Source: Candidatus Hydrogenedentota bacterium
GTDB taxonomy: Bacteria; Hydrogenedentota; Hydrogenedentia; Hydrogenedentales; JAEUWI01
Length of the DNA stretch: 64,000 nucleotides
Direction: 5' to 3'
NCBI GenBank assembly: GCA_016182605.1
Contig: JACPGE010000104.1
Coordinates: forward strand, 62,001 to 126,000
Position 1 is the stretch's first letter, and each line of letters opens with the position of its first letter. The notes beneath the pieces are model-generated. The model searched no databases and was not told the origin of the DNA. It saw only the letters and a list, made by a program, of their open reading frames with translations. Positions 1 to 10,137 of this stretch are shown here, in pieces. A program made the position numbers and the translations under genes.

Positions 1-389
1 ATGCATCAGGATAGACCAATCCCCCGAAAACTTCAAATGCAATATCCCCTGGAAGCGGCGCTGCGGGGAGGGGGACTGGCGGAACGAGGGGATCGATTTA
101 TGCGTTTGGGGCGGGTGGCTGTGCTGGGGCGGCGCTCTCGGACTCCCATTCGGAAATGGAAGCTGCGTGGGGAGAATTCAATGGAGGAGGGGTCTGCTTC
201 TATCGTTTGAGAGGTCGCTTGGAGATGGGCTCCTCAAGTAGGCCTTCGCTCGATGAGCGCAGGCATGGGCGGCCTCCGGTCCGGTGTGTACTTGCCCCTT
301 ATTCGTATGTATTGGCGTTCATTCGTGGTCTGATTGCTGGCCTGGTTCCTGGAGGAATCAAACCACGAATGAACGCCCCGTTCTGAAGT
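1..389. other. Non-coding flank downstream of the chemosensory operon
   Basis: I find no convincing gene here. Open frames are short, lack a good ribosome binding site and match no family I recognise. The right half (238-377) is a dispersed palindromic repeat, listed separately. No hairpin followed by a T-run marks a terminator for the minus-strand operon that ends at 390. Confidence 0.6.
238..377. repeat. Dispersed palindromic repeat, copy 1
   Basis: Positions 314-335 and 356-377 form near-perfect 22-bp inverted arms (one mismatch) around a 20-nt loop. The whole 238-377 block is repeated in inverted orientation at 41320-41592, including the segment CGCTCGATGAGCGCAGGCAT near 250. In copy 2 the two halves are separated by about 140 extra bases. 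This looks like a MITE- or REP-like intergenic element. No transposase is nearby. Confidence 0.75.
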
Positions 390-3017
390 TCAAGTGCCTC
401 CGCTGGTGGCGTCCAGGGCTTTCCTCACGCTGCCCAACAGACCATTGATGGTGAACGGCTTCTGAAGGAAGTCCGTGTTCTTTTCCAGGATGCCGTGCCT
501 ACTGATCACGTCATGCGTGTAACCGGAAACATAGAGCACTTTCAGATCCGGTATGAGACCGCGCAAAGAATGGTAGAGTTCCTTCCCATTCATCCCCGGC
601 AGCACGATGTCGGCCAGCAAGAGATGGATCTTGCCAGACTCTCCGCCAGCTATCGCCAGGGCTTCCTGCGGCCGGCTGGTCCCCTGAACGGTGTATCCCT
701 TCATCCGCAGGCTGTCACACATCAATTGACGCACATTGTCGTTGTCCTCGACAACCAGAATCGTCTCCGTTCCGCCTCGAGACACCGCCTCGGACGGCGC
801 ATCCACCTGGTCCAGGGTGCAATCAAGCGGCACGGGGAGATAAATCTTGAACGTCGTTCCCTGGCCGGGCTCGCTGTAAACCCAGATGTTGCCATTGTGC
901 TGTTTCACGATGCCGTAAACGGTGGCCAGGCCAAGCCCCGTCCCCTTGCCGACTTCTTTGGTGGTGAAAAAGGGATCGAAGATCCGTTGCTGAGTATCTC
1001 TGTCCATGCCGCAGCCGGTGTCGCTTACGGCGAGCAGCACATAGTGGCCCGGCTCCGCCTGGGGGTGCTGGGAGACGTAGCACGCATCCAGTTCCACGTT
1101 GAGGGTCTCCAGGGTCAGTCTGCCCCCGTGGGGCATGGCGTCCCGGGCGTTGATCACCAGATTCATCAGAATTTGTTCCATCTGAACGGAGTCCGCCAGC
1201 ACCGGAAACAAATCCGGGGTGAGCGCCTGAAAGATCTCGATATCCTCCCCAATGAGGCGCTGCATCATGCTGGTGAAATCGCCAATGATTTCGTTGAGAT
1301 CGAGCACGCGCGGCCGCAGCAGTTGCTTCCGGCTGAACGCCAATATCTGGCTGACGAGTTTGGCCCCATGCTGGCCCGCGTCCTGCACGTGCTTCAAATC
1401 GTCATAGAGCGGGTTCTCCTCCGTCAGCTCGTTCATCACCAGTTCCGTGTATCCGCTGATGGCCGAGAGCACATTGTTCATGTCGTGCGCGATGCCGCCC
1501 GCCAGGCTTCCGATCGAGTCCAGCTTCTGCGCCTGGTAGAACTGTTCCTCCACCCGCTTCAAAGCCTCCTCGGCGTTTTTCCGCTGGGTAATATCGATCC
1601 GCGACCCGACCACTTCCAAGGGCGCGCCCGCCTCATCCCGCAGCAATCGCTGTTCATCGTGCATCCAGATGTAGGCCCCGTCCTTGGATGCGACGCGGTA
1701 TTCCCGGATCAGGAAACCATCGCGCAGCAGGACGTCGTTGTTTTGCAGAACGATGTCCAGGTCCTCGGGGTGCGCGTTCTCCTGCAACCAGCGCGGCTCC
1801 ATCGCCTCCGCCGTTGACCAGCCCGTTATCCGGGCCACATTCTCGCTTGTCCACACCGGCACGAATCCTCCCTCTCTCCAGGCAAGGGCGTAGATGATGG
1901 TAGGGCTCGTGGCAAGCAGATGGCCAAGCTGCGCCGACTTCTCCTCCAGCTCCCGCGTGCGCTGGGCGACGAGAAGTTCCAGTTGAGCATGGAGCCGGGC
2001 GCGTTCCAGGGCGAGGCCGGTCTGATAGGCGACACCATGGAGGATGCGCACCTCCTCCTCCGTAAAGCGGCGGCAGCTCGCGTTTACCAGATTCAGGATG
2101 GCATGGGGCGCATCGTTTACCCGCAGGGGAATGCTCGCATGACAGCCCGCCAAGGCATGGCCGGCGGATGCCTCTGCCAGCAGCTCGCATTCAGACAGAT
2201 TCGCCACGCGTTCCAGATCTCCGGAAAGGAAGCGCCGTTTGCAGACGCACTCCCCGTTCAAGCCGCCCTCTTCAAGACCCACTGCGCTCAGGCCGCGCGA
2301 AGCGGCAACGCGAAAAACGCCGGACTCATTGCGGACGAAAATCCAGCCGGCGGAAACACACGGAAGTTCCGTCGCGCGCTCGAGCACGCGTTCCAGCACC
2401 TCGTGCTCCGAAGAGCATTGATTCAGGCCCTCGGCAACCCGGTAAAGCCCATTCAGGGACTGATTGGACTGCTCCAGGATCGAGTTGAGGTGCACCGCCT
2501 CCTCATAAGTGGAGATAAGCAAATCGAAGATTTGCTGCCGCTCCGCCGTAATGAAATGGCGGGTGCCCGCCAGATCGATCTCGATCCCCATCTGCACGCG
2601 CTCACGCTTGCGCAATTGCCGGTTGGTCAGAATGTAGTTAATCCGCTGGAGAAGATACTCCTCTTCGTAGGGCTTGCGGAGGAAGTTGTCCGCGCCGCAC
2701 TCCAGCCCCAGAATAATGTCATGCGGATCGGAGAGCGTCGTCAGAAGAATGATCGGAATATGGCTCAACGATGTTTCGCACCGGAAGCAGCGCGCAAGTT
2801 CATAACCATTCATCTTCGGCATCACGATATCGCTAACCAGCAAATCCGGGGGGCATTTTGCCGCGGCGGCAAGGGCCTCTTCGCCGTCTTTCGCCACCGT
2901 CGTGGCGTAGCCATCGCTTTCAAGCAAAAACTGAAGCCGGGCCGCCTGGGTAGGGCTGTCTTCCGCGATGAGCACGCTAATCTTGCGTTCCCCGTTGTTC
3001 TTGTCCCGCTTTGCCAT
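390..3017 (-). CDS. Hybrid sensor histidine kinase (REC-GAF-PAS-HisKA-HATPase-REC)
   Basis: About 875 residues. The order is an N-terminal receiver (LLVSDIVMPKMNGYE), a helical linker, a GAF domain around 200-345, a PAS domain around 375-490 (ends DITQRK), HisKA with the phospho-accepting His in GGIAHDMNN, HATPase_c (NLVINARDAMPHGG, GTGLGLATVYG) and a C-terminal receiver (LLLADIVLPGMNG). No transmembrane segment is visible, so it is probably cytoplasmic. The start at 3017 has AGGAG about 8 nt upstream and lies 22 nt after cheB; the longer frame to 3164 would overlap cheB by 125 nt. It occupies the last position of the Wsp-like operon, where Wsp systems encode the WspR diguanylate cyclase. The N-terminal receiver is probably a substrate of the operon's CheA (inference). 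Its final target is not evident. Confidence 0.92.
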   Translation of the reverse strand: MAKRDKNNGERKISVLIAEDSPTQAARLQFLLESDGYATTVAKDGEEALAAAAKCPPDLLVSDIVMPKMNGYELARCFRCETSLSHIPIILLTTLSDPHDIILGLECGADNFLRKPYEEEYLLQRINYILTNRQLRKRERVQMGIEIDLAGTRHFITAERQQIFDLLISTYEEAVHLNSILEQSNQSLNGLYRVAEGLNQCSSEHEVLERVLERATELPCVSAGWIFVRNESGVFRVAASRGLSAVGLEEGGLNGECVCKRRFLSGDLERVANLSECELLAEASAGHALAGCHASIPLRVNDAPHAILNLVNASCRRFTEEEVRILHGVAYQTGLALERARLHAQLELLVAQRTRELEEKSAQLGHLLATSPTIIYALAWREGGFVPVWTSENVARITGWSTAEAMEPRWLQENAHPEDLDIVLQNNDVLLRDGFLIREYRVASKDGAYIWMHDEQRLLRDEAGAPLEVVGSRIDITQRKNAEEALKRVEEQFYQAQKLDSIGSLAGGIAHDMNNVLSAISGYTELVMNELTEENPLYDDLKHVQDAGQHGAKLVSQILAFSRKQLLRPRVLDLNEIIGDFTSMMQRLIGEDIEIFQALTPDLFPVLADSVQMEQILMNLVINARDAMPHGGRLTLETLNVELDACYVSQHPQAEPGHYVLLAVSDTGCGMDRDTQQRIFDPFFTTKEVGKGTGLGLATVYGIVKQHNGNIWVYSEPGQGTTFKIYLPVPLDCTLDQVDAPSEAVSRGGTETILVVEDNDNVRQLMCDSLRMKGYTVQGTSRPQEALAIAGGESGKIHLLLADIVLPGMNGKELYHSLRGLIPDLKVLYVSGYTHDVISRHGILEKNTDFLQKPFTINGLLGSVRKALDATSGGT

Positions 3018-3039
3018 GGAATAGACTCCTGTCCTGCAT

Positions 3040-4065
3040 TTACTTCGAAACTGCCGCAAGTGCCGCCGCAATCTTCTCCGGCGGCAGCACATACTGCGCC
3101 GCGCCAAGCCGTATGGCTTCGCCCGGCATGCCATGGATGATGGAAGACTCCCGATCCTGCGCAAAGGTCACCGCGCCAGCGTCCCGCATCAGCTTCAGCT
3201 CGGCGGCCCCGTCCCGCCCCATGCCCGTAAGCAACACGCCCGCGGATCGCGGCCCATAAGACTCCGCAACCGAACGGAACAAGTGCCCGACCGAGGGCGC
3301 AAAGCCATTGATGGGCGGGCCGCTGCTGAGCGTCATGCGCCCTTGCGCGTCAACACCCATCTGGTGGCCGTCCGGCGCGATGTAGGCATGCGCCGAAACC
3401 AGGCGCACATGATTGCCGCCAACGAGGACGGGCCGGTTACAGGATTCCCCCAGCCATTCCGCGAAACCCTGTATGAATCCCGCGGCCATGTGCTGAACGA
3501 TGATTACAGGCACGGCAAATTTCGGGGGGAGCGACTTGAGCAGCGCCTGAATGACCACCGGCCCCCCCGTGGATGCCCCAATGGCCACAAGATCGATCTT
3601 CTGGCTGCTTACACCCACCGCCTCCTCGAGGGGGCGGGCCGCGGCCACGGGCCACCGCCGCACCACCCGCACACCGGACATGGCCTGGACCGTCTGCACC
3701 AACTGCTGCGCGGCGTGATGATGTTCTTGGTGGCCGATTCCCGGGGGGCGCGCAACCACCGCAAGGGCCCCCGCCTCCAAGGCGCGGAAAGTGGTGGCCA
3801 CTTCATTGCAGTCCCAGCTCCCGCTGACAATGACGATGGGGAGCGGGTTGCTCTCCATAATCCGCCGCGTCACTTCGAAACCATTCATGCCCGGCATATT
3901 GATGTCCATCGTGACAAGGTCGGGACGAAGCCGATCAAGAGCCTCGATGGCGTCCTGGCCGCGGTTGAACGCCCCCACAACCTCTACATCCGCGGCCGCG
4001 CCGAGAATGTACGAAAGCAACTCGCACACGACAACGGAGTCATCGACAATCACTACTCGGGTCAC
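3040..4065 (-). CDS. cheB: Chemotaxis protein-glutamate methylesterase CheB (WspF-like)
   Basis: 341 residues. It has an N-terminal receiver with the phospho-Asp in LVTMDINMPGMNGFE and a C-terminal methylesterase domain. The catalytic triad is recognisable as Ser in AIGASTGGP, His in IIVQHMAAGF and Asp in LTGMGRDGA. It removes methyl groups from receptor glutamates and so resets the signalling state opposite CheR. The GTG start follows AAAAGGAGCGCCCC, which begins within the cheA stop region (12 nt gap), so the two genes are probably translationally linked. In Wsp pathways the orthologous position is WspF, whose loss locks the pathway on. Confidence 0.95.
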   Translation of the reverse strand: MTRVVIVDDSVVVCELLSYILGAAADVEVVGAFNRGQDAIEALDRLRPDLVTMDINMPGMNGFEVTRRIMESNPLPIVIVSGSWDCNEVATTFRALEAGALAVVARPPGIGHQEHHHAAQQLVQTVQAMSGVRVVRRWPVAAARPLEEAVGVSSQKIDLVAIGASTGGPVVIQALLKSLPPKFAVPVIIVQHMAAGFIQGFAEWLGESCNRPVLVGGNHVRLVSAHAYIAPDGHQMGVDAQGRMTLSSGPPINGFAPSVGHLFRSVAESYGPRSAGVLLTGMGRDGAAELKLMRDAGAVTFAQDRESSIIHGMPGEAIRLGAAQYVLPPEKIAAALAAVSK

Positions 4066-4077
4066 GGGGCGCTCCTT

Positions 4078-6300
4078 TTACAGTAACTGCCGGATGGTCT
4101 CCAGCAGATTGCTCTGATCGAAACTGCTCTTGATAATGTACGCGTTCGCGCCGGCCTCGATCCCGCGCTCGCGATCCTCCCGCGACTCCAGCGCGGTAAC
4201 CAGCACGACTGGAATCTCCGAGAGCCGGCGGTCCGCGCGGATCTTGGCCGTGAGATCGAAACCGTTGAGCCGGGGCATTTCCACGTCAGACACGACGAGA
4301 TCCACCTCCGTGGTGCGCAGCGTCGCCAGCGCCTCCGCTCCGTCCACCGCAACGAAGACCGTGTAGCCCGCGGTTTCCAATATGCTCTTGAGAAGCGCGC
4401 GCGCGGTAATGGAGTCTTCCGCCAGCAGGATCCGCCAGTCTGTTTGCCCGTCCGCCTCCTGCTCTCTTTCACCGGCCTGCATCCCGCCAAAGGGGGCAGC
4501 GATGGCCGTGTGGATCAGATCGGGCACGTAGAGAATCGGCGCAAGACTGCCGGTGCCCAGCAGTGCGGCCCCGATGACATGTTTTACCCGGGCCAGTTGC
4601 CGCCCCAAGCTCTTGACCAGCACCTCTTGTTCCGCGCTCACATCGTCCACCAGCAGCGCCAGCCGGCCCGCGGTGCTCCGGACAATTATGGCGCAAGGCA
4701 GGCGCCCCTCCCCTTCAAGCGGGCGCTTGCGCGGCAGATCAAGCACATCCGCAAGGCGGGCCAGGGAAACCTTCTCCCCATGGACCAGGAGAATTTCCCG
4801 CCCCTCCACCGATTCGATGGCATCTTGCGGAACGCGGACAACCCGCTCCACATTGAAGGTCGGCAGCACGAAAGTCCGCTCTGAGACCCGTACCAGAATG
4901 CCCCGGAACGTGGCCAGGGTCACGGGAAGCAGGATGCCGATCGTGCTCCCGCGTCCGGGTTCGGCCTGAAGCGACAAGACGCCGCCCAGCCGGTTCACCT
5001 TGTTCTGTACGATGGCCAGCCCCAAGCCCCGCCCGGAAACGTCGGTGATCATGGGGCTGGTGGAAACCCCCGAGTGAAACGCCAGCATGGCCAAGTCCCG
5101 CGCGGAAATCCCCGCTATGGACTGGGCGCTCACCGCGCCGGATTTTAGCGCCGCCGCGCGCAAACCGTCGAGGTCGAAGCCATGCCCATCGTCCTGTATG
5201 CGCAATTCCACCCGGTTGTTTTCCCGCTGCGCGATGGTCAGCGCGATGGATCCCCGTGGCGGCTTCCCCAATTCTCTGCGCCGCGCGGGGGACTCTATGC
5301 CATGGTCGATGCTGTTTCGCACAAGGTGGATCACCGGATCCCGCATCTCGTCCAGCACACGGCGATCCACCTCGATCTGCCCCCCCTCGATGACGAGGTC
5401 GATCTCCTTCCCCTGATCCCGCGCAAGATCGCGCACCAGTTTCGGAAGCAGGTCCAGCACGGTGGATACCGGGAACATGAGCGCCTGTTTAATGTCCCCA
5501 AGAAGAGCATCCAGGATGCTCGCAAACGTCCTGTTGTCCCGATCCGCATTGCGCGTCAGCGTATTCAACGCATGTTTGAACGCCCGGAAATGCTCCTCGT
5601 CCACGCGGAACCCGCTGCCGTTCCTGCCCCATTCCTGCAGTTCGCTTGCAAGCCGGGCCAGTTCGGCGGCTCGCTGCGCCGACGCAAGCTTGATGCTCAA
5701 GAGTTCCTCGGCCTGCAGCAAAATGGCGTCTAGGCGCGAGGAGGATACCCGCACGGTGTCGCTCCTGCCGGGCCCCTCCACGCTGCCCCCATGCTCCGCC
5801 GCGGGCCGGGAAGGCAACTCCACCGCGGTCTCCGCCGCATTCGCCTCTGGTGCGGAAGCGCCCGGCCCGGCCTGGATGGGCGCCGCGCCGGCCCCGCCAG
5901 CCGCGGCTTCGACATCGCGGATCAGGGCCGTCGCGGAAGTCTCTCTCACCTCAAGTTCGGGCTCAATGGCGTAAATGCCGGCGCGGAGAAAATCCACCGC
6001 GCGGTGCAAGGCGTCAAATAGGGCGGGCTTCGGCGCCGATTCCCCACTCTTCCACGTGGAAAAAACGCTCTCCAGGCAATGACACAGCCGGGAAACCTCG
6101 GAAAGATTGACGGAGCGGGCCGCCCCCTTCAGGCTATGCGCATCGCGGAAGATCTCTTCGATCAATTCCCGGCCTTCCCCCGGAGGGAGCCCGCGCTCAA
6201 GCCGCATCAGACCGGTCGAGAGCGTGTGGAGATGCTCCTCGGCCTCGATCTTGAAGGTGGCCATGAGGCGTTTGAGAAATTCCGCTTCGCGTGAGTCCAT
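4078..6300 (-). CDS. cheA: Chemotaxis histidine kinase CheA with C-terminal receiver (WspE-like)
   Basis: 740 residues. The N-terminal HPt domain carries the phosphorylated His55 in FRDAHSLKGAARS. A weakly conserved region and dimerisation helices follow, then the ATPase domain (HLVRNSIDHGIES, then DVSGRGLGLAIVQNKV), a CheW-like coupling domain around 480-610, and a receiver around 625-740 (VDLVVSDVEMPRLNGFD). There is no recognisable P2 CheY-docking domain. The CheA-REC fusion without P2 is the WspE arrangement used in alternative-function chemosensory systems. It couples to the MCP receptors through the two CheW proteins and passes phosphate to CheB and probably to the receiver of the downstream hybrid kinase. 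It starts 17 nt after the MCP stop. Confidence 0.95.
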   Translation of the reverse strand: MDSREAEFLKRLMATFKIEAEEHLHTLSTGLMRLERGLPPGEGRELIEEIFRDAHSLKGAARSVNLSEVSRLCHCLESVFSTWKSGESAPKPALFDALHRAVDFLRAGIYAIEPELEVRETSATALIRDVEAAAGGAGAAPIQAGPGASAPEANAAETAVELPSRPAAEHGGSVEGPGRSDTVRVSSSRLDAILLQAEELLSIKLASAQRAAELARLASELQEWGRNGSGFRVDEEHFRAFKHALNTLTRNADRDNRTFASILDALLGDIKQALMFPVSTVLDLLPKLVRDLARDQGKEIDLVIEGGQIEVDRRVLDEMRDPVIHLVRNSIDHGIESPARRRELGKPPRGSIALTIAQRENNRVELRIQDDGHGFDLDGLRAAALKSGAVSAQSIAGISARDLAMLAFHSGVSTSPMITDVSGRGLGLAIVQNKVNRLGGVLSLQAEPGRGSTIGILLPVTLATFRGILVRVSERTFVLPTFNVERVVRVPQDAIESVEGREILLVHGEKVSLARLADVLDLPRKRPLEGEGRLPCAIIVRSTAGRLALLVDDVSAEQEVLVKSLGRQLARVKHVIGAALLGTGSLAPILYVPDLIHTAIAAPFGGMQAGEREQEADGQTDWRILLAEDSITARALLKSILETAGYTVFVAVDGAEALATLRTTEVDLVVSDVEMPRLNGFDLTAKIRADRRLSEIPVVLVTALESREDRERGIEAGANAYIIKSSFDQSNLLETIRQLL

Positions 6301-6317
6301 GAACGAACTTTCCTGTA

Positions 6318-7784
6318 TCAGTTGCTTCTAACCGCCGCACCGCGCTCAATGAGTGTGCGCAAACTGTCGGATAGGCGGCTCAGACCCAATGCCGCCTGTT
6401 CCGACTGGTTGGTCCCGGCAGCGTTCTGCCGGCTCGCCTGGCTGATGTTGTCCATGGCGAGGGCGATCTGATCCATTCCCGCCAACTGCTGATGGCTCGA
6501 CGCCGCAATTTGCGCAGACGCCTGCGCCGCCTCGTTCACGCTCTCCGCCAATAACTGAATGGCCTCGCCCGCCGCGCCGGTCTGCCGGACGCCCGCCTCC
6601 ACCGCCTTGTTTCCCTGCTCCGTCGCCATCACGGCGCTCCCCGTCGCCCGCTGAATTTCACCCAGTATGCTGCGCACCTGGGCCGTCGCAAGTTTGGATT
6701 GGTCGGCAAGACTCTTCACCTCCTGGGCAACCACGCTGAAACCCCGCCCCGCGTCCCCCGCGCGCGCCGCCTCGATAGAGGCATTCACGGCCAGCAAATT
6801 GGACTGTTCCGCAAGATCGTTCACCGTGGCGATGATATCGCCTATCGCCTGGCCCTGCTCGCTCAAGCGCGTTACACTGTGCGCAATCGATTCCACATGC
6901 TTGCGAATGCTCTCCATGCCTTCCATCGCCGCATCCACCGCTTTCTTCCCATTGTTCGCCACTTCCGCCGAACGCTGCGCCGCATTCGACACCGACCGGG
7001 CCTTCTGCACCGCCACGTTCGCGGTCTGCTTCACCTCCTCCACGGTGCTGGAGGTTTCCGCAATCGCCGTGGCCGTTTCCGCCGCCCCCGAGGCCACCTG
7101 GCTGGTCGTTGCCAGGATTTCCGACGTCGAACTCGAAAGTTGCGCTATCGCTTCGCGAAGTTGACGCACCACCGCCTTGGTCGTCCCAAAGGCCGTGCCC
7201 AATCCAGCGATCAGCGCCGCAAACGACAGCACGATCATCGTCTGAATCGTAAAATCTATCCGGTACGACAACGATTTCCGCGCCGTGTCCAGCAACTCCG
7301 ACCGGTGCTCAAAAAAAGAGAGCATCCGGCTTGCGATGGCCTCCCGGGCGTTGAGCTGCCGCGCATCCAGTTCATCCAGGGCCTCCGCGGTGTCTGCCCG
7401 GCCGCCTCTCGCGAGGCGCCCCCGTTGCCGTTCCCGCCACTCCCGGCTGTATTCGCCAATCTCCTCGATCAGAGTCGAATCCGCCGGATCGGCAATGGCC
7501 ACGTGCAGTCTCTTCAGCTCCTCCTCGAATTCCCCGCTGGATTTTTCCCACTGCGCCAGCATCTTCGGGTCCCCGTAAAGGCGGTAACCCCGGAATGCGG
7601 CGCTGGACTCTTCCATCGATACCCGAAGCGCCATCACCCCCAGGATGAGCTTGGCGTCGTTGTCGATGAATTGCGCATAAGACGTCTGCGACGTTTTCAG
7701 CGCGTAAACGCCGCCGGCGCAGACCGCCGCCGTGAATAACAGCACGGCGGCATACCCCACGAGTACCCGTTTGCCTATCGTCAT
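6318..7784 (-). CDS. Methyl-accepting chemotaxis protein, receptor 1
   Basis: 488 residues. One N-terminal membrane helix (about 8-28) and a second around 160-185 enclose a periplasmic helical bundle of the CHASE3/4HB type with no obvious ligand motif. The cytoplasmic half holds the MCP signalling domain with the hairpin tip sequence [20 protein letters not shown]. The ATG at 7784 has GGAGG at good spacing and follows the previous MCP by 38 nt; the frame extends upstream to 8087 but would overlap that gene. A HAMP domain between TM2 and the signalling region is not obvious. The two adjacent receptors probably share the single CheA of the operon. Confidence 0.92.
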   Translation of the reverse strand: MTIGKRVLVGYAAVLLFTAAVCAGGVYALKTSQTSYAQFIDNDAKLILGVMALRVSMEESSAAFRGYRLYGDPKMLAQWEKSSGEFEEELKRLHVAIADPADSTLIEEIGEYSREWRERQRGRLARGGRADTAEALDELDARQLNAREAIASRMLSFFEHRSELLDTARKSLSYRIDFTIQTMIVLSFAALIAGLGTAFGTTKAVVRQLREAIAQLSSSTSEILATTSQVASGAAETATAIAETSSTVEEVKQTANVAVQKARSVSNAAQRSAEVANNGKKAVDAAMEGMESIRKHVESIAHSVTRLSEQGQAIGDIIATVNDLAEQSNLLAVNASIEAARAGDAGRGFSVVAQEVKSLADQSKLATAQVRSILGEIQRATGSAVMATEQGNKAVEAGVRQTGAAGEAIQLLAESVNEAAQASAQIAASSHQQLAGMDQIALAMDNISQASRQNAAGTNQSEQAALGLSRLSDSLRTLIERGAAVRSN

Positions 7785-7822
7785 ATGGGAATCCTCCATC
7801 GCTGGACTGCCGGAGCCCGTTT

Positions 7823-9457
7823 TCAAACCGTAAATTGATCGACGATCTCTTTCATCTCTTGTCCAAGCTGGCGCAACCCCCGCGCCGCCTCTTCGGTCTG
7901 CCGCGTCCCCGCCAGGTTCTGCGCCGTGGCCCGGTTGATGTTCTCCATGGCCGCCGCAACCTGATCCAGCCCCGCAAACTGCTGCTGGCACGACGCCGCA
8001 ATCTGGGTCGCCGCCTGGGCCGATTCCGCCATGCTGTCGGACAGCCGGCGAATCGAATCGAACGCCTGGGCCACAAGCTCCACACACGTCTCCACCGATT
8101 TATTTCCCTGTTCCGTCGCCATGACCGCGGAAGACGTCGCCCGCTGAATGTCATTGAGGATCGTCCGCACCTGCGCCGTGGCCTGCTTCGACTGCTCCGC
8201 AAGACTGCGCACCTCCTGCGCCACGACCCCAAAGCCCGCCCCCTGATCCCCGGCGCGCGCGGCTTCGATCGCCGCGTTCACCGCCAGCAGGTTGGACTGT
8301 TCCGCAAGATCGTTCACCGCGGTGATAATATCGCCGATGGCCTGGCCCTGCTCGCTCAAACGCACAACACTCGCCGCCGTAAGCGCCATCTGATTCCGCA
8401 CCGCCTCCATGCTTTCCACCGTGAGTTCCACCGCGCGCTGGCCCTGCTGGGCCACGCCCGCGGCCGCCTGCGCGCTGTCAGACACGGCACGCGCCTTCTG
8501 TGCCGCCACATTCGCCGTCTGACGCACCTCCTCCACCGTGCTGGTCGTCTCATTCACGGCCGCGGCCGTCTCCGTGGCGCCGGAACTCACCTGCGTGCTG
8601 GAAACGGCGATTTCCCCCGCCGAGGCCGCCAGCGTTGCGGCGCTATTCTTCAGCTTGCGGTTGATTTCGCGGAGATTCACGCTCATTGCATTAAAAGATT
8701 GCGCCAGGATGCCCACTTCGTCCGTGCGGGTGAGCAGCGCAAATTCGCGGCTCAGATCCCCGTTGGCGATGGATCTTGCGGCGGCGGCAACCGATGTGAG
8801 CGGCGTGGCGATGATGCGGTTGAGGAATACGCCTGCCCCCACGCCAAAGAGCAAGGCAAAAACGGCAAAAACGGCAAACACCGCGCTCAGCCCAAAGCCT
8901 ATTCGATCCGCCTGGGCCACCCGGTTTGCCGCCCGCAACTGCCGGTCTTGGGTGAGCCCCTCGGTAATACCCCGGATGGACTCGAAACGCTCGGCCTGCA
9001 CCCCCGCGCTCAAGAGGAGGGCCTCGTCCCTGCGCCCCTGCTTGAACAGATCGATGGCCTGGGCGCGCGTCTGACGATAGCTTACGATCACAGTCTCCAG
9101 CTCCTGAAGCTTTTGCGACGCCGCCGGATCCGATTGATTCAACCGCATAAGGTTTGCCAGGTTTTCATTGGAATAGGCGGTGGTTTCCTCCATCTCGGCC
9201 TGGATTTCCGCGTGCTGCGCCGGGTCCTCGCTAACGTACAACTGCAAGACCAGCGCACGGTTCAAATTCTGGTGCGCCCGCAGTTCGATCAGCGCGCTCA
9301 CCTCGGCAAATTCGAATTCATGCATGGAGCGCAGCATGGAGCGCACGATGGACAAGCCGGCGTACGCGGCGCCGATTACCGCCGCCAGCAAAATCAACTC
9401 CACTCCGAATGCCACCATCAGCTTGGCCCGTGTGCTCAGGTTCAAGAATAGGCTCAT
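7823..9457 (-). CDS. Methyl-accepting chemotaxis protein, receptor 2 (HAMP-MA)
   Basis: 544 residues. TM1 lies around 12-35 ([19 protein letters not shown]), a periplasmic four-helix-bundle sensor spans about 36-185, and TM2 around 188-212 is rich in Ala-Val-Phe. A HAMP domain follows ([20 protein letters not shown]), then the MA signalling domain with tip [20 protein letters not shown]. The signalling half closely parallels the neighbouring receptor at 6318-7784, which suggests duplication followed by divergence of the sensor part. It lies in the WspA position between cheW and cheA. Confidence 0.93.
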   Translation of the reverse strand: MSLFLNLSTRAKLMVAFGVELILLAAVIGAAYAGLSIVRSMLRSMHEFEFAEVSALIELRAHQNLNRALVLQLYVSEDPAQHAEIQAEMEETTAYSNENLANLMRLNQSDPAASQKLQELETVIVSYRQTRAQAIDLFKQGRRDEALLLSAGVQAERFESIRGITEGLTQDRQLRAANRVAQADRIGFGLSAVFAVFAVFALLFGVGAGVFLNRIIATPLTSVAAAARSIANGDLSREFALLTRTDEVGILAQSFNAMSVNLREINRKLKNSAATLAASAGEIAVSSTQVSSGATETAAAVNETTSTVEEVRQTANVAAQKARAVSDSAQAAAGVAQQGQRAVELTVESMEAVRNQMALTAASVVRLSEQGQAIGDIITAVNDLAEQSNLLAVNAAIEAARAGDQGAGFGVVAQEVRSLAEQSKQATAQVRTILNDIQRATSSAVMATEQGNKSVETCVELVAQAFDSIRRLSDSMAESAQAATQIAASCQQQFAGLDQVAAAMENINRATAQNLAGTRQTEEAARGLRQLGQEMKEIVDQFTV

Positions 9458-9507
9458 CGTCCATCTCCACGGCTGTTTCCCGTTTCACTATAACTGGCGG
9501 CAGCGCC

Positions 9508-10137
9508 CTACCCCATCCGCACCACAAGCTCCGGATCGTCAAGAATCGACTCCGCATTAAGAACTATCGGGCCGTCTTTGCTGACGCCAAGCAAATATTT
9601 TTTCCGGATCCCCGTCAGCGTGACAGGATCATCCTGCAAACTGCACAGGGGAAGACGCCGCACGCCGAGGATCGTGTCCGCCAAAATCCCGAATTCCATT
9701 CTCGGGGAACGGAGCACGACAATGCGGTTAAGCTCTGCCAGGCCCCGGTCGGGAAGCCCAAAAAACTGCTTCAGATCGATCAAGGAAAGCACCTGGCCGC
9801 GCACGTTCACGATGCCCAAAACGAAACGGGGCGTCCCGGGCAATGGGGTAAACTCCCGCAGGGGATACACCTCCCGCACTGCGGCTGCCGGCACGCCATA
9901 CACCTCTTGGGCCATCGTGAACTCCACGATTTCCAGATACTCCCGCGCTTCCGGTACGGGCTCCTCTTCCCGGCTCAAGGCCGCCGCCCGCTCCAGCAGA
10001 ATGGCCGCGGCCTTGTCCGCGGCCGGAGCGCCCTCCATCTCCAACGCTTCCGCGGCATGCCGGACTTGCGCGCGCGCTGCCGCCCAATCCACGGGCGCGC
10101 CCCTTTCAAAATTCAGATGAAATTCCCCTTCGCTCAT
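9508..10137 (-). CDS. cheW: CheW coupling protein with N-terminal extension (WspD-like)
   Basis: 209 residues. The CheW fold spans about 65-205: FTMAQEVYGVPAAAVREVYP, then GIVNVRGQVLSLIDLKQFFG. About 60 charged N-terminal residues precede it, a feature of the WspD-type CheW compared with the short form. It bridges receptor tips and CheA. Its ATG overlaps the cheR stop by 4 nt (ATGA), so it is translationally coupled to the methyltransferase, as in Wsp operons. Confidence 0.92.
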   Translation of the reverse strand: MSEGEFHLNFERGAPVDWAAARAQVRHAAEALEMEGAPAADKAAAILLERAAALSREEEPVPEAREYLEIVEFTMAQEVYGVPAAAVREVYPLREFTPLPGTPRFVLGIVNVRGQVLSLIDLKQFFGLPDRGLAELNRIVVLRSPRMEFGILADTILGVRRLPLCSLQDDPVTLTGIRKKYLLGVSKDGPIVLNAESILDDPELVVRMG